DNA of 64,000 nt from JANLVI01 sp031363915 (GTDB lineage: Bacteria; Vulcanimicrobiota; Vulcanimicrobiia; Vulcanimicrobiales; Vulcanimicrobiaceae), in the NCBI GenBank assembly GCA_031363915.1, contig JANLVI010000001.1:1-64000 (forward strand), read 5' to 3'. Shown here one piece after another: positions 33,531 to 42,032 of the stretch (position 1 is its first letter; each line of letters opens with the position of its first letter). The notes below the pieces were generated by a model. It did not search any database and had not been told where the DNA came from. It saw only the letters and a list, made by a program, of their open reading frames with translations. The translations under genes and the position numbers were made by a program.

Positions 33531-35588
33531 ATGAAAACCTTGCTGATCGCGTTGTCTCTGCTTCTTGCATCGTCTTCGACCGCGCTCGCGGACGAAGGCA
33601 TGTGGACCTTCGATAATTTTCCGTCCGCGAAGGTCCAGCAGACATACGGCTTTCTGCCGTCCGCGGCGTTTTTGGATCACGTTCGTAAAGCGTCGGCACG
33701 CGACGCGGGCGGCTGTTCGGCATCGTTCATCTCGCCGCAGGGCCTGATCATGACGAACCATCACTGCGTCGTCGAATGCGTCGGCCAGCTGTCTACGCCG
33801 CAGCAAGACTTCGTTCAAACCGGATTCACCGCGAAACGGGCTGAAGACGAAAAGACCTGCCCCGCCTTCGAGATCGATCAACTCGCGCAGATCGACGACA
33901 TCACGGCTGAAATCCAGGGCGCGACCGTCGGGAAGACGGGCGACGCCGCCAACCTTGCGATCCGGGCCGCGTCGGCCAAGGCGCAGGAGGTCTGCGGCAA
34001 GGATGTGGCCGTGCGCTGCGACGTCGTTAGCCTCTATCACGGCGGCATTTATAAGCTCTACCGGTATCACCGCTACACGGACGTGCGGCTGGTGTTCGCG
34101 CCGGAGTATGCGGTCGCGCAGTTTGGCGGCGATCCGGACAACTTCAACTTTCCGCGCTTCGACTTCGACATCGGCGTCGTGCGCGTCTACGAGAACGGAA
34201 AACCGGCAGCAACGCCGGATTACTTTAAGTGGAGCACCGCCGGTACCAAGGATGGCGATCTTGTGTTCGTTTCGGGCAATCCGGGCAGCACGTCCCGCGA
34301 GCTCACCGTCTCGCAACTCTCGTACATACGCGACGTGCAATTGCCTGAGACGATCCCGATTTTGGCCGAACTCCGCGGCATACTCGAAGAGTTCCAACTG
34401 CGCGGCGCCGAGCAGACGCGTGAGGCCAACGAACTGCGCTTTTTCATCGAAAACGATTATAAAGCGGAACTCGGACGGCAGCGCGCGCTTAACGACCACG
34501 CATTCTTCAAACAGAAAGTCAACGAGGAGCAGAAACTTCGCGCCGCTGTCGCCGCCAAACCCAAGCTTGCCGCGGCATATAGCTCGGCATGGGACGAGAT
34601 CGCGCAGCTGCAAATCGTCCGGACCCATCTTGCACCGGCGGTCGGCGCACTTGCCGGCATCTTCAATCAAGGCATGCTCGGCTACGCGCAAACGCTCGTG
34701 GAAGCTGCGGCAGAGCGCCAGAAGCCCAACGGAGCTCGCCTTCCAAATTTTACCGATCAAGCATTGGTCGGCGTGGAACAGCAGCTCGAGGCGCCCGCGC
34801 CGATTTATCCCGATCTCGAGCAGACGACGCTCACCTTAGGATTGCAGCAAGTGCGCGAACAACTGGGCACAGACGATCCGTTGACGAAGCAAGTTCTCGG
34901 CAAAGACGCCCCCGCCGACCTCGCACAGCGTCTGGTCTCGCAAACGAAACTTGCCGATCCCGCGGTGCGAAAAGCATTGTTCGTCGGCGGTCAAGCGGCA
35001 ATCGATGCGTCGACGGACCCGATGATCGTCTACGCGATACGGCTCGACGCTACGTCGCGCCGGCTCACCAAAGATTTCGAAGCGCAGGTCGCCGCGCCGA
35101 CGCGCGCCGCTGCGGAGCGCATTGCAAAGGCGCGCTTTGCCATCTACGGCACGAGCATCGATCCGGACGCGACCTTCACCGCACGCTTGAGCTACGGTAG
35201 CGTCAAGGGCTTCGACAATAACGGCACGTTCGTGCCGCCGTATACCACGATCGGCGGCTTGTACGATCGCGCGACCGGCGCGGCACCCTACAAGCTCCCG
35301 CAGAGCTGGCTGGCCGCTAAGCCCACGGTTGTCTCGAACACGCCGATGAACTTCGTGAGCACGAACGACATTATTGGCGGCAATTCCGGCAGTCCGTCGA
35401 TCGATAAAAATGGCGAAATCGTCGGCCTCATCTTCGATGGCAACATCTACTCTCTCGGTGGCGACTTCGGCTACGATGGCTCGCGCAATCGCGCGGTCTC
35501 CGTCGACAGTCGCGCTCTGCTCGCCGGTCTTCGCTCCGTGTATCAGGCCGACCGCATCGTTGCGGAAATCGAAGCGGCGCGGAAGTAA
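33531..35588 (+). CDS. S46 family dipeptidyl-peptidase (DPP7/DPP11-like)
   Basis: Secreted serine exopeptidase of the chymotrypsin fold, removing dipeptides from oligopeptides in the periplasm. It has a signal peptide (1-20), then the S46 N-terminal 'DEGMWTFDNFP'. The catalytic His is in 'GLIMTNHHCVVECV' and the catalytic Ser is Ser619 in 'DIIGGNSGSPSIDKNGEIVG'. 685 residues is close to family size. Substrate preference (hydrophobic or acidic P1) cannot be read with confidence. It is flanked by a TlpA gene and a TlpA fragment, suggesting an insertion/duplication history. Confidence 0.92.
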   Translation: MKTLLIALSLLLASSSTALADEGMWTFDNFPSAKVQQTYGFLPSAAFLDHVRKASARDAGGCSASFISPQGLIMTNHHCVVECVGQLSTPQQDFVQTGFTAKRAEDEKTCPAFEIDQLAQIDDITAEIQGATVGKTGDAANLAIRAASAKAQEVCGKDVAVRCDVVSLYHGGIYKLYRYHRYTDVRLVFAPEYAVAQFGGDPDNFNFPRFDFDIGVVRVYENGKPAATPDYFKWSTAGTKDGDLVFVSGNPGSTSRELTVSQLSYIRDVQLPETIPILAELRGILEEFQLRGAEQTREANELRFFIENDYKAELGRQRALNDHAFFKQKVNEEQKLRAAVAAKPKLAAAYSSAWDEIAQLQIVRTHLAPAVGALAGIFNQGMLGYAQTLVEAAAERQKPNGARLPNFTDQALVGVEQQLEAPAPIYPDLEQTTLTLGLQQVREQLGTDDPLTKQVLGKDAPADLAQRLVSQTKLADPAVRKALFVGGQAAIDASTDPMIVYAIRLDATSRRLTKDFEAQVAAPTRAAAERIAKARFAIYGTSIDPDATFTARLSYGSVKGFDNNGTFVPPYTTIGGLYDRATGAAPYKLPQSWLAAKPTVVSNTPMNFVSTNDIIGGNSGSPSIDKNGEIVGLIFDGNIYSLGGDFGYDGSRNRAVSVDSRALLAGLRSVYQADRIVAEIEAARK

Positions 35589-35591
35589 CGC

Positions 35592-35738
35592 CCGTGCGGC
35601 GGGCTACTCGAGGGGACGCAAGTCGGCAATGCGGACGTGGCGCTCGGACTACTCGCGCCCGTGTTCATCGACCGTAGCGGCGTCGTAAAAACCTGCCGCA
35701 TCGCAATTGCTTACTTGAATGGCGTAACGGCTCGCTGA
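35592..35738 (+). pseudogene. Decayed C-terminal fragment of a TlpA-like gene
   Basis: The frame 4 nt after the S46 gene reads 'PCGGLLEGTQVGNADVALGL' then 'APVFIDRSGVVKTCRI', a clear match to 'PYGVLLDDTQVGNTYGALGL' and 'HVFIDRNGVIKTYRI' of the TlpA gene 2 kb upstream. There is no start codon, no CPPC motif and no N-terminal half, so it is a remnant. Its DNA is also visibly similar to the intact copy. The tail overlaps the 3' end of the minus-strand gene. Confidence 0.8.
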
Positions 35739-36190
35739 CAATCGTTGCGCAACTCGCCGAAGCTCAAGGACGCGCACGGGTTTCCGATGGTATGCGGTCT
35801 AAGATCGTGGCGCGGATAGGTGAATGGCGCGAACGAGATCGGATGTTCGAGTGCGCGTAGCGGTGCGGCGATCGCATCGACGGCGCTCGCGCCGACCGGA
35901 ATCGTCGTCGACGTTAGACCCAGTTGTCCGAGTGCATAGGCGGCGTCACGCCGCGCACCCAAGATATCACCGCTTTGTACGTGTTGGATCGCGGCTTGAT
36001 ATGAGAGCGACGCTGCGGTTGCGGCCGCAGGACTCTGGATGTTCGAGCGTGCGATTGCGAGCATCGAATCGAACAGCAGGCTGCGGGTTTGCGCGTCGGT
36101 ATTCGGTGGTAGGGCCGTCAGCGGGATGACCTGGGCGTTTGCCGCGACCGGCACGAGCATCAGTGTCAGCGCGAGAACAAGACGTTTTAT
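35711..36190 (-). CDS. Exported protein of unknown function, ATA start
   Basis: From the ATA codon at 36190 the protein is 159 residues and begins '(M)KRLVLALTLMLVPVAANAQ', a textbook signal peptide with cleavage after ANA. The ATA overlaps the TAA stop of the Clp ATPase gene as ATAA. The first ATG in frame lies ten codons later and would leave only a stub of the hydrophobic core without the basic residues. The mature part is Ala-rich and helical ('QSPAAATAASLSYQAAIQHV', 'ARRDAAYALGQLGL') with two Cys near the end. No family recognised. The coupling suggests a periplasmic partner of the membrane-bound Clp protein. Confidence 0.65.
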   Translation of the reverse strand: MKRLVLALTLMLVPVAANAQVIPLTALPPNTDAQTRSLLFDSMLAIARSNIQSPAAATAASLSYQAAIQHVQSGDILGARRDAAYALGQLGLTSTTIPVGASAVDAIAAPLRALEHPISFAPFTYPRHDLRPHTIGNPCASLSFGELRNDCQRAVTPFK

Positions 36191-38160
36191 GCGGCAGACT
36201 CCACCGTAATCGAACGGCCGTTGGAGTCGACACGCGCCGTCGTCCCCATCGCGAAGTCTCCGCGTAAGAGGGCGTTCGAGAGTGGGCTCGTCACGTGCCG
36301 TGCAATCGATCGCGCGACGTATCGCGCGCCGCTTCCGGCGGCCAGACTCTCTTTTGCAAGGAAACTCAGCGCGGCGGGCGTTAGGGCAAGCCTGACGGAC
36401 TGCGTTCCGAGTCGTTCGACCAAGTGATGAATTTGCAGGGAGACGATTTTCTCGATGTCTTTTGCATCGAGTGCGCGGAACACAACGACATCGTCGATGC
36501 GGTCGACGAGTTCGGGCCGCAAGTTGTCTTCGACTTCATCGGGTTCGAGATTGCTCGTCATGACGAGCAGTGCGTGACGGAAGTCGATCGAGCGGCCTTT
36601 GGCATCGGTCACCCGGCCGTCATCGAGAATTTGGAGCAGAATCGCCGCCACATCCGGATGCGCTTTTTCGATCTCATCGAACAAGATCACCGAATACGGG
36701 CGACGGCGCACGGCCTCCGTGAGTTGGCCGGGTTCGTCATGACCTGCATAGCCGGGCGGCGCGCCGAGCAGGCGCGAGACCGTGTGCGACTCCGTATATT
36801 CTGAGAGATCGAGTCGGATGAGCGCATCGTCCGTGCCGAAGAGTGAATGTGCGAGCGTGCGGGCGAGTTCGGTTTTGCCGACGCCGCTCGGTCCGATGAA
36901 GAGAAATCCGCCGACGGGCTTACGCGGATCCTTGAGGCCGGCGCGCGCGCGGCGTACTGCCTCGGCGACGACGCGAACGGCTTCGCTCTGTCCGATCACG
37001 CGTTCCTCAAGCTCGGCTTCGAGTGCGAGCAGACCGGCGCGCTGCGCCTCGGTGAGCGTCGAGACCGGGATGCCGGTCGCCGAAGAAATCACCGTCGCGA
37101 TATTTTCCGCCGTCAACTGGGGACGCGTTCCCGTGCTCCCGATCGCGGCTTTCGCTGCGGCTTCATCGAGCACGTCGATCGCTTTGTCCGGCAGAAAGCG
37201 GTCCGCAATATAGCGCGCCGAGAGCGTCGCCGCGGCGACGATCGCCTCATCGGTTATCTCGACGTTGTGGTGCGCGCCGTATTTCGGGCGGAGTCCGCGC
37301 AGGATGCCGATGGTCTGTTCGACCGTCGGCTCCTCTACCATGACGGGTTGGAAACGCCGTTCGAGCGCGGCGTCGGCCTCGACATACTTGCGATACTCAT
37401 CGAATGTCGTCGCGCCGATGCATTGGAGTTCGCCGCGCGCGAGTTCGGGTTTGATCATCGAGGAGAGATCGAGAGATCCCTCAGCCGCGCCCGCACCGAC
37501 GAGCGTATGCAATTCATCGATAAAAAGAACGACGTCTCGCGCGCTGCGTTTAACTTCGTCGAGTATTTTTTTGACGCGCCCTTCAAATTCGCCGCGATAC
37601 TTCGTTCCCGCGACGAGCGGTCCGAGAGCGAGCGCTAGAACTTTTTTATTTTTAAGCGCCGCGGGAACGTCGCCCGAGGCGATGCGCTGCGCGAGGCCCT
37701 CAACAATCGCGGTCTTCCCGACGCCGGGTTCGCCGACCAGCACCGGATTGTTCTTACTGCGCCGCGCGAGGATCGCGACGACGCGCTCGATCTCCTCATC
37801 GCGCCCGATCACCGGATCGAGCTCGCCCGCAACGGCCGCTGCCGTCAAGTCGCGCGAATACTGCGAGAGAACCGGAGTCGCACCGCGCAGGCGCTTGGTC
37901 CAGTCGAGGGCTTGGTTTGCTGGACTCTCACCACTCGGGCCGCTTCCGCCGCGATTGAGGCGCTCGTACGCGAAGGCCGCGCCGGCGAACAGCGCAGCCG
38001 CCGAAAGTACCGCGCCGACGAACGGGGCGATCGCCCCGCGCCGCGCTCGAGCACACGTATCGCATACGGCAGCGTCGGTCCACTTGCCGTTACGCAACGC
38101 GTAATCGCGCGTGCTCGCCGGACGCTCGTTACAGATCTCGCATGTCGCCGCTACCATCAT
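36187..38160 (-). CDS. Membrane-anchored zinc-ribbon Clp/HSP100 AAA+ ATPase
   Basis: Two-AAA-module Clp ATPase with an unusual N-terminus. Residues 7-36 form a putative zinc ribbon (Cys7, Cys10, Cys33, Cys36), and 42-66 are one hydrophobic helix, in place of the usual Clp N-domain. Module 1 has Walker A 'GEPGVGKT' (143-150) and Walker B 'LFIDELHTL'; module 2 has 'GPSGVGKT' (423-430) and 'LFDEIEKAHPD'. There is no ClpB middle domain. Between 'MTSN' and 'LRPELVDRID' only about ten residues are found, where ClpA/ClpC carry the ClpP-docking loop. It probably unfolds proteins at the membrane with a partner other than canonical ClpP. 657 residues; GGGAG precedes the ATG. Confidence 0.85.
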   Translation of the reverse strand: MMVAATCEICNERPASTRDYALRNGKWTDAAVCDTCARARRGAIAPFVGAVLSAAALFAGAAFAYERLNRGGSGPSGESPANQALDWTKRLRGATPVLSQYSRDLTAAAVAGELDPVIGRDEEIERVVAILARRSKNNPVLVGEPGVGKTAIVEGLAQRIASGDVPAALKNKKVLALALGPLVAGTKYRGEFEGRVKKILDEVKRSARDVVLFIDELHTLVGAGAAEGSLDLSSMIKPELARGELQCIGATTFDEYRKYVEADAALERRFQPVMVEEPTVEQTIGILRGLRPKYGAHHNVEITDEAIVAAATLSARYIADRFLPDKAIDVLDEAAAKAAIGSTGTRPQLTAENIATVISSATGIPVSTLTEAQRAGLLALEAELEERVIGQSEAVRVVAEAVRRARAGLKDPRKPVGGFLFIGPSGVGKTELARTLAHSLFGTDDALIRLDLSEYTESHTVSRLLGAPPGYAGHDEPGQLTEAVRRRPYSVILFDEIEKAHPDVAAILLQILDDGRVTDAKGRSIDFRHALLVMTSNLEPDEVEDNLRPELVDRIDDVVVFRALDAKDIEKIVSLQIHHLVERLGTQSVRLALTPAALSFLAKESLAAGSGARYVARSIARHVTSPLSNALLRGDFAMGTTARVDSNGRSITVESAA

Positions 38161-38198
38161 ACTCTCCCTACCCGGTGGAGCCTGGCCGAGTTTCGGCC

Positions 38199-38912
38199 CT
38201 ATGGAGCGATAATATAAACGACGTTTACGGTCGCGGTCACCGTGAGCCCGCCGGGCAGCACTTCGGTCGGTAATTGCGGCGCCGTGCTCGCCTCCATGCG
38301 CGCGATGGCCTGAACCTGCGGACGATAGATGGGCGGATTCGAGAATGTCGCGATCGATTTGATTCGAACGATTTTCTGGTGCGCCGAATCGGCTAGGACT
38401 TTGCCGTTGGCTTGCGCGGTTGTCATCGCATCGGCAAGTGCCGCACGATACGCGGCTTGCGGATCGCGGAGACCGTACGACACGCCGCCGATGTTGGAAA
38501 CGTTCGCGGCGATCCCGGCGTCGATCACTTTGCCGGCGTTGTCGATGTTCTCGATGCGGATCGAGACCGTGCGCGTGACGTTGAACGTCTTTTTCGCGCC
38601 ATCCACATAGGTGTTGAGCCCATAGGAGGTCGTCTTGACGGCGTCGCGTGCGAGGCCGAGGGCCAGCGCTTTGCCGACCAGGCCGTTATACCGGTTGTTA
38701 TTGTCGAGCGTGGCTTTTGCGGCCGAATCGTCCGTGCTGTCGATCGTCATGTCGACGGTGGCAAGATCGGGTGCGCGCGTGACGCTTCCGGTTGCCGAGA
38801 GTGTAATCGTGGAATCGTCGGGTGTCGTGGTCGTAACGGTGGCGGCACCGGCAACTCCCACGAGGGACAATGCCAGTGAAGCGGCCAGGGCGGCGATCGT
38901 GATGTGCTTCAT
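38199..38912 (-). CDS. SIMPL (DUF541) domain exported protein
   Basis: 237 residues with a signal peptide (1-23, ending 'GVAGA'). The mature part is a SIMPL domain: 'ITLSATGSVTRAPDLATVDMTI', 'NNNRYNGLVGKALALGL', 'SYGLNTYVDG', 'FNVTRTVSIRIENIDNAGKVIDAGI' and 'GLRDPQAAYRAALADAMTTA' match the family layout. Proteins of this kind are periplasmic or outer-membrane associated and linked to oxidative stress, with unclear biochemistry. GAGG precedes the ATG. It lies upstream of the Clp gene on the same strand with 38 nt between them, possibly one operon. Confidence 0.85.
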   Translation of the reverse strand: MKHITIAALAASLALSLVGVAGAATVTTTTPDDSTITLSATGSVTRAPDLATVDMTIDSTDDSAAKATLDNNNRYNGLVGKALALGLARDAVKTTSYGLNTYVDGAKKTFNVTRTVSIRIENIDNAGKVIDAGIAANVSNIGGVSYGLRDPQAAYRAALADAMTTAQANGKVLADSAHQKIVRIKSIATFSNPPIYRPQVQAIARMEASTAPQLPTEVLPGGLTVTATVNVVYIIAP

Positions 38913-39039
38913 ATTTCCTCAACGCAACCGGGTGCACGTTCGTTATCCGGGTTTCGACCAAGGTTTGACCGGGAATCATTCTCCCCGTCAGGCGGCCGCT
39001 TGGAGCCACCGAAATTTTGAAAGGGAACGTCTCGAAATT

Positions 39040-39297
39040 ATGGATCTCTTGTTTTGGCTGATCGTCGGACTGATTGCGGGCGTCTTGGCAAAATACGTCG
39101 TCCCCGGCGAGGGCCCCGGCGGCGTCATCGGTGACATCGTCGTCGGCGTGATCGGCGCATTTATCGGCGGGTTCATCTTCAACTTCTTCGGCCACGCCGG
39201 TTCAGGCGGATTCGTGTACAGCACGCTCGTCGCGTTCGTTGGAGCCGTCATCCTGCTTTTCGTGCTCCGCGCGTTCTCTGGTCGGCGCGTCGCCTAA
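39040..39297 (+). CDS. GlsB/YeaQ/YmgE family membrane protein
   Basis: 85-residue protein with three hydrophobic segments and the family pattern 'LLFWLIVGLIAGVLAKYVVPG', 'GGVIGDIVVGVIGAFIGGFIF' and 'LVAFVGAVILLFVLRAF'. These transglycosylase-associated or stress-response membrane proteins are widespread and poorly understood. ATG 39040 gives the conserved N-terminus; the longer open frame upstream is antisense to the SIMPL gene. A terminator follows. Confidence 0.88.
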   Translation: MDLLFWLIVGLIAGVLAKYVVPGEGPGGVIGDIVVGVIGAFIGGFIFNFFGHAGSGGFVYSTLVAFVGAVILLFVLRAFSGRRVA

Positions 39298-39317
39298 TCG
39301 GCTGCGACGTTTCTAGC

Positions 39318-39350
39318 AAGGCGTCCCTCAGAGATGACGGGCGCCTTTTT
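39318..39350 (+). terminator. Rho-independent terminator
   Basis: Arms AAGGCG-T-CC and GG-G-CGCCTT followed by TTTTT: a compact stem and T-run 20 nt after the GlsB-like gene. Confidence 0.8.
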
Positions 39351-39438
39351 CATTCTCGTGATGCGACCAGGACCATCGGGATTGCGCTCCGTAAGAGAAC
39401 CACTTCACCGAGCGCAGAGAGGTCTAGTAAATACCCAG

Positions 39439-39681
39439 ATGGCGTATGTCATTACGGAACCTTGCATCGGCACGAAAGACAAATCGTGCGTTGATGTGTG
39501 CCCCGTCGATTGCATCCACGGCGGCGACGACGAAAAAATGCTCTTCATCGATCCCGAGGTCTGTATCGATTGCGGCGCGTGCGTTTCGGCATGCCCGGTC
39601 GAAGCGATTTATGCGGATTCAGATGTGCCCGATAAATGGAAAAACTATACCGCCATCAATGCGGAATTCTTCAAAAGCTAG
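39439..39681 (+). CDS. fdxA: 7Fe ferredoxin (3Fe-4S/4Fe-4S)
   Basis: 80-residue electron carrier. Cys9, Cys17 and Cys21 in 'CIGTKDKSCVDVCPVDC' have the C-x7-C-x3-CP spacing of a 3Fe-4S centre. Cys42, 45, 48 and 52 in 'CIDCGACVSACP' form the 4Fe-4S site. 'DVPDKWKNYTAINAEFF' is typical of the FdxA C-terminus. ATG chosen at the conserved 'MAYVITEPC'. Its immediate partner is not evident; the FAD-dependent reductase 1 kb downstream could use electrons but this is a guess. Confidence 0.92.
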   Translation: MAYVITEPCIGTKDKSCVDVCPVDCIHGGDDEKMLFIDPEVCIDCGACVSACPVEAIYADSDVPDKWKNYTAINAEFFKS

Positions 39682-39696
39682 AACGCGTTCTGCTGT

Positions 39697-39724
39697 GAAG
39701 GGCAGTCGCTTGCGGCCGCCCTTC
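39697..39724 (+). terminator. Hairpin after the ferredoxin gene
   Basis: Arms GAAGGGC and GCCCTTC enclose a GC-rich loop 15 nt after the ferredoxin stop and just before the biosynthetic cluster. There is no T-run, so termination efficiency is uncertain. Confidence 0.45.
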
Positions 39725-39739
39725 GTCGGCTAAGCTCGC

Positions 39740-40417
39740 ATGCAACGCATCGTCGCCCGCGAACTCATGGACGACCCGGTCGAGTCGCTTGCCGAACTCG
39801 AAGGGAACCTCCGCGACATCGCCTTCGCCAACGCCGTTTTTAACGGCGCCCGGCCCGTGCTTCGCGCGGTACGTGCGAGCGGAGCGACGAGCGTGCTCGA
39901 CGTCGGCTCGGGCCTCGCGGATATTCCCCTGGCTCTCGTTCGCGACGCGCGACGGCGCGGGACCGAGATGCGCGTGACGTGTCTCGATCATAGCGAACAA
40001 ATGTTGGCGCTCGCGCGCAAAGCAACGCGCGACGATCCGTGGCTCGACTTCGTGCACGGTGAGGGCGAAGCGCTGCCCTACCCGGATGATGCCTTCGATG
40101 TGGCGATGTGCAATCTCGCTCTCCACCATTTCGAGCCGCCTGCTGCGGAAAGGCTACTGCGGGAACTCCGCCGCGTCTCCAAAGTTACGCCGGTCATGTG
40201 CGATTTGTATCGTTCGCGGCTAGCATATCTTGCCTCGCGGCTCTGGACGACGGTCGCGACGCGTAATCGCCTCACGCGTCACGACGGTCCGCTCTCCGTG
40301 CGGCGCTCGTACACGCCACTCGAAGCCGTCGCACTCGCCCGCAGCGCCGGCTGGAACGCCCCCTTGCTCGAAACATCAGCCTTCTTTCGCATGACGCTCA
40401 CGGATGCGCCGCGATGA
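39740..40417 (+). CDS. Class I SAM-dependent methyltransferase (first gene of biosynthetic cluster)
   Basis: 225 residues with a Rossmann methyltransferase core: motif I 'SVLDVGSGLADIPLALVRDA', 'VTCLDHSEQMLALARKA' (motif II), 'DFVHGEGEALPYPDDAFDVAMCNLALHHF' (in parts) and 'LLRELRRVSKV'. The substrate is unknown. It is the first of seven genes joined by overlaps or near-overlaps; its stop overlaps the next start by ATGA. In this context it probably methylates a polyketide-, quinone- or lipid-like intermediate. Confidence 0.82.
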   Translation: MQRIVARELMDDPVESLAELEGNLRDIAFANAVFNGARPVLRAVRASGATSVLDVGSGLADIPLALVRDARRRGTEMRVTCLDHSEQMLALARKATRDDPWLDFVHGEGEALPYPDDAFDVAMCNLALHHFEPPAAERLLRELRRVSKVTPVMCDLYRSRLAYLASRLWTTVATRNRLTRHDGPLSVRRSYTPLEAVALARSAGWNAPLLETSAFFRMTLTDAPR

Positions 40418-41589
40418 GCGCTGTCGTGATCGCCGGCGGGGGGCCCGCCGGGTCGGCAACTGCACTCGCGCTCGTGCGCGCCGGAATCGACGTAACGATC
40501 GTCGAGCGTGCGGAATTTCCGCGCCGCAAAGTCTGCGGCGAATATCTGAATAGCGGTGCGGTCGCCGTGCTCGACGATCTCGGGCTCGGTGAAAAAGTGC
40601 GCGCGATCGCGCAGCCGCTGCGGGGAATTCGGTTAGTTCCACCGCGCGCGGCATCGCTCGAATTGCCGTTTCCACGCACCGCGCTTGCCTGTGCGCGCGC
40701 CGATCTGGACGCGATGCTCCTCGAGGCCGCGCGCGATGCAGGCGCGCGCGTGGTCCACGCTCGTGTCGAGGAGGTTGCCTTCGAAAACGATCGCGCCGTC
40801 GGGCTCATCGTGCGCGATGAATCCGGTGAACGCCGGACCCTCCAGGCACAAACGATCGTGGGGGCGGACGGTAGTGGCTCGCTCGTTGCAAAAAAACTCG
40901 GGCTTACGCAAGCCACGCGCGGCACCCGCCGATTTGCCGTCGGCGGCCACTACAGCGGCTTCGGTGACTTAGATGGGTACGTGGAGATGTATGTCGGAAC
41001 CGGCGCATATTTTGCGATCAATCCGCTGGATGCCGCGCGTGCGAACGTGATGGTTGTCGTGCCGGATCACGCCCTCGCGCAGTGGTCGAGCGACGTCGAT
41101 GAAGGCGTCCGCGGCAAAGCGGCCGACCTCGGCCGCGGGCACCGCTCCTTTGCCGATACGGCGCTGATTGGGTCGCGCGTCTCGGTCGGGCCGCTCGCGC
41201 ACCGAGTCCGCGCGCCGAGCGCACCCGGGGCGCTTTTGGTCGGCGATGCGGCCGGTTTTCTTAATCCGTTTACGGGGCAAGGCGTTTTCCTTGCCCTCAG
41301 CGGTGCAGCCCGCGCGTCCGCGGCGATCGTGCGGGCGTTCGAACGGCGCGATGAAGAAGATGCGGCGTTTGCTGCCTACGCCGACTGGCGCACCGGCGAT
41401 TTCCGCGCGCGCAAGCGCCTCTCGCAACTCGTGAACCTCATGATCGACGTTCCGCCGCTCGCGCAGCGCGCGGTAAACCGGCTACGGCGGCTGCCCGATC
41501 TTGGGACGACGCTCATCGATGCACTCGCCGGCGCGCGCGCGCCGCAAACGGCGTTTCATCCGCTCGTTCTCGGGCGCTTGCTCGTATGA
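40414..41589 (+). CDS. FAD-dependent oxidoreductase, geranylgeranyl-reductase-like
   Basis: 391 residues. The FAD-binding 'VIAGGGPAGSATALALVRAG' is followed by 'TIVERAEFPRRKVCGEYLNSG', the signature of the geranylgeranyl reductase and halogenase-related group. It also has 'VGADGSGSLVAKKLGL' and 'LLVGDAAGFLNPFTGQGVFLAL'. Such enzymes reduce isoprenoid double bonds or oxidise/halogenate aromatic polyketides. No halogenase-specific WxWxIP motif is seen. Overlaps: ATGA on both sides. Confidence 0.82.
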   Translation: MSAVVIAGGGPAGSATALALVRAGIDVTIVERAEFPRRKVCGEYLNSGAVAVLDDLGLGEKVRAIAQPLRGIRLVPPRAASLELPFPRTALACARADLDAMLLEAARDAGARVVHARVEEVAFENDRAVGLIVRDESGERRTLQAQTIVGADGSGSLVAKKLGLTQATRGTRRFAVGGHYSGFGDLDGYVEMYVGTGAYFAINPLDAARANVMVVVPDHALAQWSSDVDEGVRGKAADLGRGHRSFADTALIGSRVSVGPLAHRVRAPSAPGALLVGDAAGFLNPFTGQGVFLALSGAARASAAIVRAFERRDEEDAAFAAYADWRTGDFRARKRLSQLVNLMIDVPPLAQRAVNRLRRLPDLGTTLIDALAGARAPQTAFHPLVLGRLLV

Positions 41590-42032
41590 TCGTCACGCGC
41601 AATTCGATCGACATCAACGCGCCTGCAATGCGCATTTACGGCTTTGCAGCGCCGACCGAACGCTGGCCGCAGATTCTCCCGCACTATCGCGACGTGCGCG
41701 TCCTCGCGCGCGACGGCAACAAACGTACGGTTGCGATGGCCGCGTGGCGAGACGGTATTCCGATTTCCTGGGTCGCCGAACAAATCAACGATCCCGCACG
41801 ACCGCATATCTTTTTCCATCACATCAAAGGCTGGACGCGCGGCATGGATGTGGAGTGGATATTCGAGACGATCGCCGGCGGTACGCGCGTCACGATCGAA
41901 CATCGGCTCGAATTCATCTTTCCATTTGCGCGCGAATGGATCGGCCGTCATATCGTCTCCGATTTCTTCGTGCACACCGTCGCGAATCGAACGCTCGCGC
42001 GGATGAAGACCCTCGCCGAAGGGACCGCATGA
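41586..42032 (+). CDS. SRPBCC/polyketide cyclase-like protein
   Basis: 148 residues of the START/Bet v1-like fold. It has 'NSIDINAPAMRIYGFAAPTERWPQILPHYRDVRVL' (in parts), a row of strands with 'WRDGIPISWVAEQINDPARP', and the C-terminal helix 'HTVANRTLARMKTLAEG'. The pattern with 'WPQILPHY' is that of aromatase/cyclases and related lipid-binding proteins. Placed between an FAD reductase and a ketoacyl synthase, it probably folds or holds a polyketide-like chain. Overlaps: ATGA with both neighbours. Confidence 0.78.
   Translation: MIVTRNSIDINAPAMRIYGFAAPTERWPQILPHYRDVRVLARDGNKRTVAMAAWRDGIPISWVAEQINDPARPHIFFHHIKGWTRGMDVEWIFETIAGGTRVTIEHRLEFIFPFAREWIGRHIVSDFFVHTVANRTLARMKTLAEGTA

Noticed and set aside
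33483..34760. 425-residue open frame antisense to the S46 peptidase
   Set aside because: S46 motifs and the signal peptide on the plus strand are decisive.
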